DNA of 64,000 bases from Sporobacter sp963677825 (GTDB lineage Bacteria; Bacillota; Clostridia; Oscillospirales; Oscillospiraceae), in NCBI GenBank assembly GCA_963677825.2, contig CAXXEF010000001.1, positions 682,001 through 746,000 of the forward strand, read 5' to 3'. Each line of letters opens with the position of its first letter. Position 1 is the first letter of the stretch. Shown here piece by piece: positions 33,784-42,752 of the stretch. The position numbers and the translations under genes were made by a program. A model generated the notes under the pieces. The model did not search any database. It was not told where the DNA came from and worked only from the letters and a program-made list of their open reading frames with translations.

Positions 33784-34299
33784 ATCAGCAATACGAATTA
33801 TCAGATCAACGAAGACATACGTGACAAAGAGGTACGCCTGATCGGCGATGACGGCGCACAGCTTGGCATCATGCCCCCGAGCGAAGCGCTTCAGATCGCC
33901 TATGATCAAGACCTTGACCTTGTCAAGATCGCGCCGACATCCAAACCGCCTGTCTGCAAGATAATGGATTACGGCAAATACCGGTTCGAGCAGTCTAAAC
34001 GAGAAAAGGAAGCACGCAAGAACCAGCATATCGTTGAGGTTAAGGAAATTCGTATGTCTCCGAGCATCGGGCAGCACGATCTGGACGTGAAGCTGCGAAA
34101 CGGGCAAAAATTCCTTAAAGACGGCGATCGTCTTAAGGTCACCGTGCGCTTTCGCGGCAGACAAATGGCCCACACGAACATCGGCGCCGACTTGCTTAAA
34201 AAGTTTGCCGCAGAATGTTCCGAGTTTGCTACCGTTGATAAAAACCCGAAACTTGAAGGACGGTTTATGACGATGTACCTGTCCCCGATATCAAAGTGA
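33784..34299 (+). CDS. infC: Translation initiation factor IF-3 (AUC start)
   Basis: Binds the 30S subunit and monitors start-codon fidelity. 171 residues, beginning SNTNYQINEDIRDKEVRLIG after the initiator and ending RFMTMYLSPISK, full length. The first in-frame GTG (33775) lies inside the AGGAGGTG ribosome site and cannot be used sensibly; ATC at 33784 lies 8 bases downstream of AGGAGG and is the best start. infC is known to use rare AUU/AUA/AUC starts that IF-3 itself discriminates against, giving autoregulation. It is the first gene of the infC-rpmI-rplT operon. Confidence 0.93.
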   Translation: MSNTNYQINEDIRDKEVRLIGDDGAQLGIMPPSEALQIAYDQDLDLVKIAPTSKPPVCKIMDYGKYRFEQSKREKEARKNQHIVEVKEIRMSPSIGQHDLDVKLRNGQKFLKDGDRLKVTVRFRGRQMAHTNIGADLLKKFAAECSEFATVDKNPKLEGRFMTMYLSPISK

Positions 34300-34339
34300 T
34301 ACTTTGACGCTACCTATATACTTGGAAGGAGACCCAGCT

Positions 34340-34543
34340 ATGCCTAAGATCAAGACCCACAGCGGGGCTAAAAAACGCTTTAAGCTAACAAAATCCGGCA
34401 AAATCAAGCGCGCACACGCCAATAAGAGCCACCTGCTCAATGGACACGGTAAAACGCCCAAGCGCAAGAGAGGCCTCCGGAAAGGCACTTACGTCGACTC
34501 GACAAACGAGGCGGCAATCAAGCGCTTGATCCTGTACAAATAA
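34340..34543 (+). CDS. rpmI: 50S ribosomal protein L35
   Basis: 67 residues, very basic, MPKIKTHSGAKKRFKLTKSG through HLLNGHGKTPKRKRGLRK. Component of the large subunit near the exit tunnel side. The ATG at 34340 follows GGAAGGAG; the upstream in-frame ATG gives a non-homologous extension. Second gene in the infC operon, 40 bases after infC and 12 before rplT. Confidence 0.97.
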   Translation: MPKIKTHSGAKKRFKLTKSGKIKRAHANKSHLLNGHGKTPKRKRGLRKGTYVDSTNEAAIKRLILYK

Positions 34544-34555
34544 GGAGGTTTTATC

Positions 34556-34915
34556 ATGGCTAGAATTAAAGGCGCGATGATGACGCGCAAAAGACGCAAT
34601 AAGATTCTTAAGCTCGCCAAGGGCTACTGGGGTGCTAAGTCCACCCACTATAAGATGGCCAATCAGGCCGTTATGAAATCCCTGACGTATGCATACGTCG
34701 GCCGCAAACGCAAGAAAAGAGATTTTCGCCAGCTGTGGATCACCCGCATCAACGCCGGCTGCAAGCAAAACGGGATGAACTATTCCCGCTTCATGCACGG
34801 CTTGAAGCTCTCGGGCATTGAGATGAACCGCAAGATGCTCTCTGAGATGGCTATACACGAGCCTGAGGCCTTTACCTCACTCGTCAACACTGCCAAACAA
34901 GCCATTAGCGCGTAA
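34556..34915 (+). CDS. rplT: 50S ribosomal protein L20
   Basis: 119 residues, full length. MARIKGAMMTRKRRNKILKL, KGYWGAKSTHYKMANQAVMK and the later NRKMLSEMAIHEPEAFTSLV match. It is an assembly-initiating 23S rRNA-binding protein and also the presumed translational/transcriptional repressor of this operon through the leader at 33615-33770. AAGGAGG sits 8 bases upstream. Followed by a strong terminator at 34927. Confidence 0.97.
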   Translation: MARIKGAMMTRKRRNKILKLAKGYWGAKSTHYKMANQAVMKSLTYAYVGRKRKKRDFRQLWITRINAGCKQNGMNYSRFMHGLKLSGIEMNRKMLSEMAIHEPEAFTSLVNTAKQAISA

Positions 34916-34926
34916 CAAGCAAATAG

Positions 34927-34957
34927 AAAACCGCCCGCTAATAAGCGGGCGGTTTTT
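34927..34957. terminator. Intrinsic terminator after rplT
   Basis: AAAACCGCCCGCT - AATA - AGCGGGCGGTTTTT, 13-bp perfect stem; also serves the convergent esterase gene. Confidence 0.92.
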
Positions 34958-34968
34958 ATATCTGCGTT

Positions 34969-35898
34969 TTACGCCAGCGCGTTCTTAAGTACCTCAATCA
35001 GTTCGTTTTCAGCACGGCGGCCGATGCCGCACGCGGCCATATCGAAGCCGTGAATGCAGCCGGAGTATATGTGATACTCTGTCGGTACACCGGCGCGCAT
35101 CAGGCGCAGGGCGTAATCGGTCGTCTCGTCGCGGAAAAGATCGAGTTCCCCGACGAACGTATACGTTGGCGGCAGGCCGCTGAGATCCTCGGCCCGCGCG
35201 GGTGCGGCATAGATCGGCACATCGCCCCCGTACAGATCGCCGAGGTACATCTGCCAGCCAAACTCGTTCTTTGACCGGTTCCAAAGCCTTGGATCGGTAA
35301 ACTCATAGCTGGACGGCGTGATGTTGCGATCGTCAATCATCGGGTACAGCGGCGCTTGAAAAGCGATCTTCGGGCCGCCTTTGTCGCGTACAAGCAGCGA
35401 CAATCCCGCAACCAGCCCGCCGCCGGCGCTGCCGCCGACAACGGCGATACGTTCCGCGTCAACGTCGAGCGATACGGCATGATCTGAAAACCATGTCAGC
35501 GCCGCATAGCAGTCTTCAAGCGGTGCAGGATACGGATGCTCCGGCGCGAGCCTGTAGTCAACCGAGGCAATAACACAGCCAATCTCCATCACCAGCCGGA
35601 TGCAGCTGAGATCGGTGAACTCCGGTGTGCCGACGATATAGCCGCCGCCGTGAATGTACAGAATGCCGGGACGGTTCTTCTCTTCGCCGCCCGGTTCATA
35701 AATGCGTACGCGTATGTCCGGCGCGCCGGACGGGCCTGGTATCATTTTGTCGCTGACGGCGTAGTCGCCCTCCGGCATCATCGCTGCGCCGAAGCCTCCC
35801 ATCGCCTCGCGCAAAATATGCAGCTCTTCCCTTTTAAACTCCCCGCCCGGCGACATCGCCAGCATCTCCCGGAGATCCGGATGTACTCTTGATTCCAC
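34969..35898 (-). CDS. Alpha/beta-hydrolase, HSL-family esterase
   Basis: 309 residues. The oxyanion motif HGGGY (in ILYIHGGGYIVGT), nucleophile elbow GGSAGG, acidic residue in VGELDLFRDET and catalytic His in CIHGFD make the hormone-sensitive-lipase-like esterase triad. Substrate unknown; probably short acyl esters. The GTG start at 35898 is preceded by GGAGGACAACGA. It lies 17 bases after cca and is likely co-transcribed with it. Confidence 0.85.
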   Translation of the reverse strand: MESRVHPDLREMLAMSPGGEFKREELHILREAMGGFGAAMMPEGDYAVSDKMIPGPSGAPDIRVRIYEPGGEEKNRPGILYIHGGGYIVGTPEFTDLSCIRLVMEIGCVIASVDYRLAPEHPYPAPLEDCYAALTWFSDHAVSLDVDAERIAVVGGSAGGGLVAGLSLLVRDKGGPKIAFQAPLYPMIDDRNITPSSYEFTDPRLWNRSKNEFGWQMYLGDLYGGDVPIYAAPARAEDLSGLPPTYTFVGELDLFRDETTDYALRLMRAGVPTEYHIYSGCIHGFDMAACGIGRRAENELIEVLKNALA

Positions 35899-35915
35899 TC
35901 GTTGTCCTCCGTTAT

Positions 35916-37112
35916 TTAAACTTTATTTTTTAACATTGCAACACGCGCTAGCAAACAGTCTCGCGTGTTGTCCTCCGGATGCTCGATGACGTGCTCAAGC
36001 AGGTCTTTCAGCGCTTTTCCCAGCGCAACACCTTTTTTGAATCCGCATTCAATTAAATCATTCCCTGTTACGGCCAGGTCTTTTAGCGCGTAGCATTCGT
36101 TGCCGGACAGCACCTGCTCCACAAGATTTACCGCCTGCGTCCCGTGAAGCGCCGTATCGGCCGCCGCGGCGCATAGCGCAGCGTCCGGCCCTTTGTTGGC
36201 GATCAGCCGCTTGATGCCGACGCTGCTGTGCGGTAACGGTGAAGCCATCGCAGCGCGCACACCGGCGGATGCACTGCGGACTGTTTTGGCGTCCAGCCGC
36301 ATATCTGTTAAAAAGGTCTCCGGTGTACCGATGAGCGACAGGTCGCATAATACGGCGCATAACGCACTCCAGCGCAAAAGCGGCTGCTTGGGCAGCAGCT
36401 TAAGTCGGCTGAGCCCGAACAGCGGGCGCCCTGTTTGAACGATACGATCTGTAAAAAGCCCGAGGCGAATCGCATCTGCTACGAGCGACGGTGCGTCCGA
36501 CAAGAGCATTTTCTCCGTTTCGTCACGCACACGTTCAGCAGACAGACCGGCGCACGTCGGGGCGCATTTCCGGATGGCCGCAAGTGTTTCCGGCTCGATG
36601 CGAAAACCCAGCTGCGCCGAAAAACGCAGCGCACGGAACATCCGCAGCGCGTCTTCACCGAAGCGCGCCTCCGGATCGCCGACACAGCGGATCAGCCGGC
36701 GTTCCAGATCCCCCCGACCGTCAAACAGGTCGGTAATCTGCCGATCCAGATCCATTGCCATGGCGTTAATCGTAAAATCGCGGCGCTGGAGATCCTCGCG
36801 CAGGTCGGTGACGAACGCAACGCCGTCCGGCCGGCGCCCGTCTGAATAGTCGCCGTCACTGCGAAAAGTCGTAACCTCGACGTTGCCGGCGTATAATACG
36901 ACCGTCACGGTACCAAAGCGCGCGCCGGTCTCGACCGTCTTGTCGAACAGGTCCCGCACCTCAGCGGTAAGCGCCGAGGTGGCCGCATCCCAATCGTGGA
37001 TGGGACGGCCCAGCAGCATATCCCGTACGCAGCCGCCGACGAGGCAGGCATTGTATCCGTTTTTGTGAAGAGTATCCAGAACAAATCCGACATAGTCTGG
37101 GATGATGTCCAA
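35916..37112 (-). CDS. cca: CCA tRNA nucleotidyltransferase / poly(A) polymerase family
   Basis: Adds or repairs the 3' CCA of tRNAs. 398 residues. Nucleotidyltransferase motif CLVGGCVRDMLLGRPIHDWD, the basic RRDFTINAMAMD with EDALRMFRALRFSAQLGFRI, then the neck and body domains. The GTG at 37121 overlaps GGGAGG, so the TTG at 37112, 8 bases downstream, is the likely start. The family cannot by sequence alone be separated fully into CCA-adding and A-adding enzymes, but the presence of a single copy favours CCA-adding. The gene is divergent from murC. Confidence 0.9.
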   Translation of the reverse strand: MDIIPDYVGFVLDTLHKNGYNACLVGGCVRDMLLGRPIHDWDAATSALTAEVRDLFDKTVETGARFGTVTVVLYAGNVEVTTFRSDGDYSDGRRPDGVAFVTDLREDLQRRDFTINAMAMDLDRQITDLFDGRGDLERRLIRCVGDPEARFGEDALRMFRALRFSAQLGFRIEPETLAAIRKCAPTCAGLSAERVRDETEKMLLSDAPSLVADAIRLGLFTDRIVQTGRPLFGLSRLKLLPKQPLLRWSALCAVLCDLSLIGTPETFLTDMRLDAKTVRSASAGVRAAMASPLPHSSVGIKRLIANKGPDAALCAAAADTALHGTQAVNLVEQVLSGNECYALKDLAVTGNDLIECGFKKGVALGKALKDLLEHVIEHPEDNTRDCLLARVAMLKNKV

Positions 37113-37198
37113 TGGTGCCACCTCCCCTATGGAACAAAATATCTAATATTTCGCTTCTTATATGTTTAAATCTCACATAATATGAGCAATAATCACCC

Positions 37199-37227
37199 TT
37201 GTAAAAACCCTTTATTAGTATTATAAT
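37199..37227 (+). promoter_or_regulatory. Promoter of murC
   Basis: -35 TTGTAA (37199-37204), 17-base spacer, -10 TATAAT (37222-37227). Confidence 0.65.
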
Positions 37228-37276
37228 CATTTGACGGCGTAAAAACAATCCTTATCATCTCAACGCGGAGTGTAGT

Positions 37277-38671
37277 ATGCGACTTTCTGATTTTGAATCC
37301 AGCATCAAATCCGGTCTTCCCGGCCATCTTGTCGGTATCGGCGGCGTGTCGATGTCGCCGCTGGCCGAAGTGCTTAATAATATGGGCGTGCCGATTTCCG
37401 GCTCCGATGTCAGCGACAGTCCAGCGATCCGTCGGCTGACCGATATGGGCATGCATGTTTTCATCGGCCACAACGCCGCCAACGTTAGCGGCGTGGGCTT
37501 TGTCATCCGTACGGCTGCCGCGCGCGACGACAACGTCGAGATTGCCGAGGCGCGCCGTCTCGGCATTCCCGTTTTTGAGCGCGCCGAGGCGTGGGGCTAC
37601 ATCATGCGCGGCTATGCCGACGCCGTATGCGTCGCCGGTACGCACGGCAAAACAACGACAACGTCAATGGTCACACATATTCTTATGGCCGCCGGCGCCG
37701 ACCCGACCGTGATGATCGGCGGCACACTGCCCAAGCTCCAGTCGGGCTATCATGTCGGCAACGGCGACGTGATCGTATTGGAATCCTGCGAATACTACAA
37801 CTCCTTTTTAAGCTTTTTCCCGACGGTCGCCGTTGTGCTCAACGTCGACGCCGACCACCTTGACTTTTTCAAAGATCTTGACGACGTTAAGTCGTCGTTC
37901 CGGCGCTTTGCCGCGCTCACCCCCGAGGACGGCACGATCGTGTGCAACGTCGACGATGAGAATACGATGGACGCGCTGGCACCGCTTGACCGCTCCCTGC
38001 TCACGTTTGGTTTGAGCGACGCGGCATCCGTGCGCGCGACGAATATAACGTATAACGGCGGTGCGTCTGTCTTTGACGTACAGCACAACGGTGCGACGTA
38101 CTGCCGCGTACGCCTCAACGTCCCTGGCCAACACAACATCTCTGATGCGCTGGCCGCCGCGGCCGTCGCCATCGCGCTCAAACTGCCGCCAGAGGCCGTG
38201 ACAGACGGCCTGATGGACTTCTCGGGCGCCAGCAGGCGCTTTGAGTACAAGGGCACGGTAAACGGTGCGCGTGTCTATGACGATTACGCACACCATCCCA
38301 GTGAGCTGCGCGCCCTGCTCGACGCTGTCGAGGCGCTTGGATACGATCGCATCATCCTCGCGTTCCAGCCGCACACGTTTACGCGCACCCATGCCCTGCT
38401 GGACGATTTTGCCGCTGAACTTCGGCGTGCCGACCTCGTCTACTTGTCGGAAATTTACGCCGCACGCGAAAAAAATACGCTCGGCATCACTTCGCAAGAG
38501 CTGGCTGATATCGTACCGTATGCCTCGTACTGCCCGTCGTTCGATGAAATTGTCCGGCGTATCCGTGTAACAGCCAAGAAGGGTGATATTGTCCTCACGG
38601 TCGGCGCGGGCGATATTTATCAGGTCGGCGAGCGTCTGTGCACCGCACAGGATCAAGCGCCGACAGCGTAG
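37277..38671 (+). CDS. murC: UDP-N-acetylmuramate-L-alanine ligase
   Basis: Cytoplasmic ATP-dependent ligase that adds L-alanine to UDP-MurNAc. 464 residues, full length. N-terminal LVGIGGVSMSPLAEVLNNMG, P-loop VAGTHGKTTTTSMVTHIL, LESCEYYNSFLSFFPTVAVV, GQHNISDALAAAAVA and DDYAHHPSELRALLDAVEAL identify MurC rather than MurD/E/F. Its own promoter and the strong 17-bp terminator at 38785 make it monocistronic. Confidence 0.97.
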   Translation: MRLSDFESSIKSGLPGHLVGIGGVSMSPLAEVLNNMGVPISGSDVSDSPAIRRLTDMGMHVFIGHNAANVSGVGFVIRTAAARDDNVEIAEARRLGIPVFERAEAWGYIMRGYADAVCVAGTHGKTTTTSMVTHILMAAGADPTVMIGGTLPKLQSGYHVGNGDVIVLESCEYYNSFLSFFPTVAVVLNVDADHLDFFKDLDDVKSSFRRFAALTPEDGTIVCNVDDENTMDALAPLDRSLLTFGLSDAASVRATNITYNGGASVFDVQHNGATYCRVRLNVPGQHNISDALAAAAVAIALKLPPEAVTDGLMDFSGASRRFEYKGTVNGARVYDDYAHHPSELRALLDAVEALGYDRIILAFQPHTFTRTHALLDDFAAELRRADLVYLSEIYAAREKNTLGITSQELADIVPYASYCPSFDEIVRRIRVTAKKGDIVLTVGAGDIYQVGERLCTAQDQAPTA

Positions 38672-38784
38672 ATATGAATCGAAACGGCCGATATTCAATC
38701 GTTGCTTTCGTATAAACCATCAGACTAAGCCTTCTGACATATACGACCTCGGTTGGCCGTGCAACACAGGAATATTATTGATAT

Positions 38785-38821
38785 AAAAACGGTGTAGTCG
38801 TGATCCACGACTACACCGTTT
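38785..38821. terminator. Bidirectional terminator between murC and the cupin operon
   Basis: AAAACGGTGTAGTCGTG - ATC - CACGACTACACCGTTTT, a perfect 17-bp stem with A and T flanks. It ends both murC and the convergent cupin/ABC operon. Confidence 0.93.
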
Positions 38822-38876
38822 TGCTTTTCTTATTAACTGATGTAAAGCACCTGATTACCAGATTCTTTTTCTCCGC

Positions 38877-39512
38877 TTAATCCGACGTCAGATTGAGCGC
38901 TTTTTGCTGCGCCTTGTGCTTTTCCGCAGCTTCGGTGGCGGTCTGAGGGCTGTTTTCATCGTACAGCTTGTTAACCTTGAAGCATTTGCCGCAGAAGTTA
39001 CACTGCTTCTCGCTGTCGAACATACACGGCTTATGGCCGCTGGCACCGACATACTCAATGTACGCCTTACCATCTGTATCGATTCTCTGGAAATACGCGC
39101 CGAATTTGCCCCGCGTACCCAGCACCTGCAGATACACCGGCTTCGATACGCGAATATACTGAAGCGGACAATGCCAATAGAACGGCGGGATGCGGACGAT
39201 TGTCGGTTCCGTAATCATGTGCTTTTCGAGTTTATCGAGTGACTTGCCGATCCAGAACTCGATCTCCGCATCAAACGATCCCCACGGGTCGACCATGTCG
39301 TATCCGGTGAAGCACAGATACTCCTCCTCTGAGTGAAAGTTGGCCGCCCGGTCGACAAATGCTTCCTTCATGTAGCAGCGGTAGCTAGCGTACAAGCTGG
39401 AGTCCGGCATACTGTCATGTCCGCGGAAGTACGCTTGATAGGGCGGCATGAAATCGCCCCAATGATTATATTGCTTTTCAAACGTATAAATCAGATGATC
39501 GTATTTCGACAT
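38877..39512 (-). CDS. Cupin-like protein with C-terminal four-cysteine cluster (copy 1)
   Basis: 211 residues, family not recognised by name. It shares a domain with the genes at 39521 and 45685: an AYFRG motif (27-31), a cupin-1-like box, FDAEIE (80-85), MITEPTIVRIPPFYWHCP (cupin-2-like, His114), then C163-x7-C171-x2-C174-x2-C177. Where sister copies have HFH, this one has N58-F-H60, so one expected metal ligand is replaced. It starts at the ATG at 39512 after GAGGTG; the longer frame upstream overlaps copy 2. It is the last gene of the cupin/peptide-ABC operon. Cupin assignment is inferred from motifs. Confidence 0.65.
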   Translation of the reverse strand: MSKYDHLIYTFEKQYNHWGDFMPPYQAYFRGHDSMPDSSLYASYRCYMKEAFVDRAANFHSEEEYLCFTGYDMVDPWGSFDAEIEFWIGKSLDKLEKHMITEPTIVRIPPFYWHCPLQYIRVSKPVYLQVLGTRGKFGAYFQRIDTDGKAYIEYVGASGHKPCMFDSEKQCNFCGKCFKVNKLYDENSPQTATEAAEKHKAQQKALNLTSD

Positions 39513-39520
39513 ATCTGTGC

Positions 39521-40051
39521 TCACCTCGTTTCTGATTGCATCGGGGAAAACGTGCAAATATCCCCATGGGCGGGCATGCCTTCGCACAAGGTATCAAAAT
39601 AAGTCTTGCCGGTCGAATCCTCCCTGTGCCGAATCGCATAATACCGGCTGCTAAACAGCACCGGCTGGAAAAACAGCGGTTTTCCGATCCGCTTGATCTC
39701 GACGGGACCGTGCCAGTAGAACTGCGGTACGCGAACCATCGTGGGCTCTGTGATCACGATTTTCTCCATGTTGTCGTAATCCTCGCCGAGCCACATCTCA
39801 ATTTCCGCATCGAACGACTCAAACGCGTCGCGCAGATCGTGCCCGACAAACGCGAGATATTCCTCGTCCCGGTGAAAATGCGGTTCCGGGTCGATCACGC
39901 CCTCTTTCATGTAAGCTCGATAAGGCAGATAAATCTGTGCACCCTTGATGCAGGCGTCTCCGCGAAAATAAGCCTCAACCTGCGGAAGCATCCCGTCCGA
40001 GTGCGTCTCTACCTTATCGAATTTATAAAACAACCAATCGAATTGGCCCAT
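39521..40051 (-). CDS. Cupin-like protein (copy 2, without cysteine cluster)
   Basis: 176 residues. Clean cupin-1-like box H58-F-H60-x2-E-E-Y with Gly70, FDAEIEMWLGEDYDNMEK, and cupin-2-like VRVPQFYWHGP (His114) followed by KRIGKPLFFQP. The C-terminus is short and lacks the C-x7-C-x2-C-x2-C cluster of copies 1 and 3. AAAGGAG precedes the ATG at 40051. It is 8 bases upstream of copy 1 and is separated from the binding-protein gene by a hairpin. A metal-bound small-molecule-handling role is an inference from the fold. Confidence 0.65.
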   Translation of the reverse strand: MGQFDWLFYKFDKVETHSDGMLPQVEAYFRGDACIKGAQIYLPYRAYMKEGVIDPEPHFHRDEEYLAFVGHDLRDAFESFDAEIEMWLGEDYDNMEKIVITEPTMVRVPQFYWHGPVEIKRIGKPLFFQPVLFSSRYYAIRHREDSTGKTYFDTLCEGMPAHGDICTFSPMQSETR

Positions 40052-40112
40052 ATCAAAGCTCCTTTTCGCTTTTTGATTTCATTCCATACGTATAAACATC
40101 CGTACAAACAAT

Positions 40113-40143
40113 TTGGCGGGGGAGAAAATCTCCTCCGCCAAAC
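40113..40143 (-). other. Hairpin between the binding-protein gene and the cupin pair
   Basis: TTTGGCGG(A)GGAGA - TTT - TCTCC(C)CCGCCAAA on the minus strand, 14 bp with one mismatch, followed by TTGTTTG. It may be a leaky terminator or 3' stabiliser that raises binding-protein mRNA over the downstream cupin genes, as is common after ABC binding-protein genes. Confidence 0.55.
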
Positions 40144-40167
40144 TGTTTACTTAGCAACTAATCAATA

Positions 40168-41769
40168 TTAGTCAGTGAAATACCATTCTGAAACACGGTC
40201 ATGCTGATTGCCGGCTAGCGATATGCCGCCAAGATTGTCTACGGCTGCGCGGATATTATCCATTTCCGCAATACCATACAAGGGGCAGTAATCTTCAAAG
40301 GCCGTGACATATTCGAGAAGCATCTCGTCATATTCGGCTTTGTCAGTTGTTCCAAGCAGCGTATCGCCCAGGTTCTTGAAGTAATCAAATTTCTCCGTGT
40401 CTGAGTCAAAATGCGTACGGTTGAACTTGGTGACCTGCGCATAGATCAGGTCAAGGCCCATGCCGGAAGAACCGGCGATATAGGCAACGTATACTTCCCA
40501 ATCCTCTTCGCCAGCGATAAGGTTTCTGACCGTAGCCTGGTCGTAGTTAACAACCTTAGCATCGACGCCGATGTCCTGAAGGGACTGCTCGATGATCTGC
40601 GCGGTTGTAACAAATTTGTCTGAGCCGTTTGTTACGAGTCGGACGGTCTTGCCGATAAGGCCACTCTCTTCGGCATACTGCTTGGCCAAATCGAGATTGT
40701 AGCCTGTTGCGTATGTATCATGGAGATTGGCAAGTTCCGGGAAGTAGTCTGTGCAGGTTTTCGAGAAAGGCGCAACCGCTACTGAACCGGCGTCGTTGAG
40801 CGCAACGCTCAAGATGCCCGCGCTGTTGACGGCATACGACACTGCCCAACGTGCTTCCTTGGACGCTATCGAAGAATTGGGGTTACAGTTGTAGGTCAGG
40901 CAAAGCTGCGAGATGGAGGGCTTATAGATGGCATGGATACCGTCAAGTGAATCAACATACGCCGCATCCTGGTTCGGGCATGTAACAAGGTAGTCCACTT
41001 CGCCGGTTTCAATCGCTGTGACCTTTTGCGCCGATTCCGGAATGTTCTTGAAAATAACATTCGGAATGGCAGGCATGCCGCCCCAATAGTCATCGCGTGC
41101 TTCAAGCGTAACAGTGCTGTTTACAACATAATCCGTAACAACATACGCGCCTGTGCCGACGGGGTTCGTACCGGACGTATCGGGATCATAAGTCTCGCCA
41201 TCAAGAATCTTGATATCGGACATGATCGGGAATTGTGTTGTATCCGGCTTGCTCAAGACGAGACGCAGGGTGTAATCGTCATCAGCAACGGTCTTCTCAA
41301 AGTCAACGCTGGCCAGCAAATAGGACCGGCCAATTTCTTGCACATGGTCAAACGTGAAAAGGACGTCGGCGGCCGTGAAGGGGCTGCCGTTGGAGAAAGT
41401 TACGCCCTCACGCAGGTGAACCAGATATTCCGTGTCACTGAGGACTTCAACGCTCTCAGCAAGCAGGTATCTGATGTCATCAGCACTTTCGTAAGCCCAA
41501 AGCGCTTCGGAGTAACAGTTCATGACAGTCAGATATCCGGCGCCGGAGATGGAATAAGGATCCAGAGAACCGGGGTCACCTTCAACACCAATTTTAACGG
41601 TGTCAGGCTTCGGGTCCCCACTCGGGTCAGCGCTAGTATCGGGGCTGCTGGTCGTGTCCGAGGCAGAAGGACTGTCCGAGACATCCGGGGACGTGGTCGT
41701 CGGGCCGTTACACGCGGCAAGGCTCAACACAAACAAGATGCATAGGATCAATGAGATAATTTTCTTCAT
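40168..41769 (-). CDS. Peptide/nickel-type ABC transporter substrate-binding lipoprotein
   Basis: 533 residues, family 5 solute-binding protein. The N-terminal signal peptide has a lipobox (LFVLSLAAC), so it is lipid-anchored outside the membrane. A Thr/Ser/Asp-rich linker follows, then the SBP-5 fold (VKIGVEGDPGSLDPYSISGA; VHLREGVTFSNGSPFTAADV). Homologues bind oligopeptides, dipeptides, nickel chelates or glycans; the ligand cannot be read from sequence. It lies in the operon downstream of the two ATPase genes. Confidence 0.9.
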   Translation of the reverse strand: MKKIISLILCILFVLSLAACNGPTTTSPDVSDSPSASDTTSSPDTSADPSGDPKPDTVKIGVEGDPGSLDPYSISGAGYLTVMNCYSEALWAYESADDIRYLLAESVEVLSDTEYLVHLREGVTFSNGSPFTAADVLFTFDHVQEIGRSYLLASVDFEKTVADDDYTLRLVLSKPDTTQFPIMSDIKILDGETYDPDTSGTNPVGTGAYVVTDYVVNSTVTLEARDDYWGGMPAIPNVIFKNIPESAQKVTAIETGEVDYLVTCPNQDAAYVDSLDGIHAIYKPSISQLCLTYNCNPNSSIASKEARWAVSYAVNSAGILSVALNDAGSVAVAPFSKTCTDYFPELANLHDTYATGYNLDLAKQYAEESGLIGKTVRLVTNGSDKFVTTAQIIEQSLQDIGVDAKVVNYDQATVRNLIAGEEDWEVYVAYIAGSSGMGLDLIYAQVTKFNRTHFDSDTEKFDYFKNLGDTLLGTTDKAEYDEMLLEYVTAFEDYCPLYGIAEMDNIRAAVDNLGGISLAGNQHDRVSEWYFTD

Positions 41770-41792
41770 CTTTTTTCTTTCCTTTCATTAAT

Positions 41793-42752
41793 TCACTTTA
41801 TTTCATTTATTTCCCTGCAGCGGCAACAGGAAACAAAATGATTCGGTAGGATTTCTTCCAGTACTTGAGGATCGCTGCATTCATCTTTCACATACGGACA
41901 TCTTGCCGTAAATCTGCACCCTGGTTTGGGGTTAATCGGTGACGTGAGTTCGCCCTTCATTGGAATAAGTGTTTTCTGTGCATCCGCCTTTGGTATCGGA
42001 ATAGCAGAAAGCAGTGCTTGACTGTACGGATGCAACGTATTTCTGAAAAGCTCGTCGGACGAGGCTTTCTCCACCACCTGTCCAAGATACATAACCAGAA
42101 TATCATCGGATATGTATTTAACGACGGACAGGTCGTGTGTAACAAACATGTAGGTCAGATTTTTCTGTTCCTGCAGATCCAGCATCAGGTTCAGGATTTG
42201 CGCCTGAATCGAAACGTCCAGCGCGGAAACCGGCTCATCACAAACGATGAACTTCGGGCTGAGCGCCAGTGCTCTGGCGATCCCGATGCGCTGACGTCTG
42301 CCGCCGTCCAGTTCATGCGGATACGTACCCCAGAAGCGTTCTGCCAGACCGACCGTTGCCATCAGCTCTTTTGTGTGTTCAATGATCTCCGCTTTGCTCT
42401 TTTCCCCGCGGAGCTGTTGCGGTTCCATAATGGTTTCACTAACCGACATACGCGGATTCAGCGACGAGAACGGATCCTGGAATATGATCTGCATCTCCTG
42501 ACGCATATCGCTCAGTTCCCGGCGATTCGGATTCGTAATGTCCTTGCCGTTGAATAGTATCTGTCCATCCGTGGCGTCCAGCAGGTGCAGGATGGTTCGG
42601 CCAAGTGTACTTTTTCCGCAACCGGATTCACCGACAACACCAAGTGTTCTACCGGCGTCCAGTACAAAGCTTACATCATCAACGGCATGCAGCTGGCCTC
42701 TGCTTGTACCAAAGTATTTTTTAAGATTTTTAACTTCAAGCAATGCTGGCAT
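41793..42752 (-). CDS. Peptide-type ABC transporter ATP-binding protein (OppF/DppF-like)
   Basis: About 319 residues. Walker A GESGCGKST, a signature LDGGRRQRIGIARAL that deviates from the usual LSGGQ (Asp for Ser, Arg-Arg for Gln-Gln), Walker B FIVCDEPVSALDVSIQAQ, and the C-terminal oligopeptide-transporter domain with GCRFTARCPYVKDEC. The ATG at 42752 lies 7 bases after AGGAGG; the ATG at 42755 is an alternative. Its start overlaps the end of the DppD-like gene. Confidence 0.9.
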   Translation of the reverse strand: MPALLEVKNLKKYFGTSRGQLHAVDDVSFVLDAGRTLGVVGESGCGKSTLGRTILHLLDATDGQILFNGKDITNPNRRELSDMRQEMQIIFQDPFSSLNPRMSVSETIMEPQQLRGEKSKAEIIEHTKELMATVGLAERFWGTYPHELDGGRRQRIGIARALALSPKFIVCDEPVSALDVSIQAQILNLMLDLQEQKNLTYMFVTHDLSVVKYISDDILVMYLGQVVEKASSDELFRNTLHPYSQALLSAIPIPKADAQKTLIPMKGELTSPINPKPGCRFTARCPYVKDECSDPQVLEEILPNHFVSCCRCREINEIK

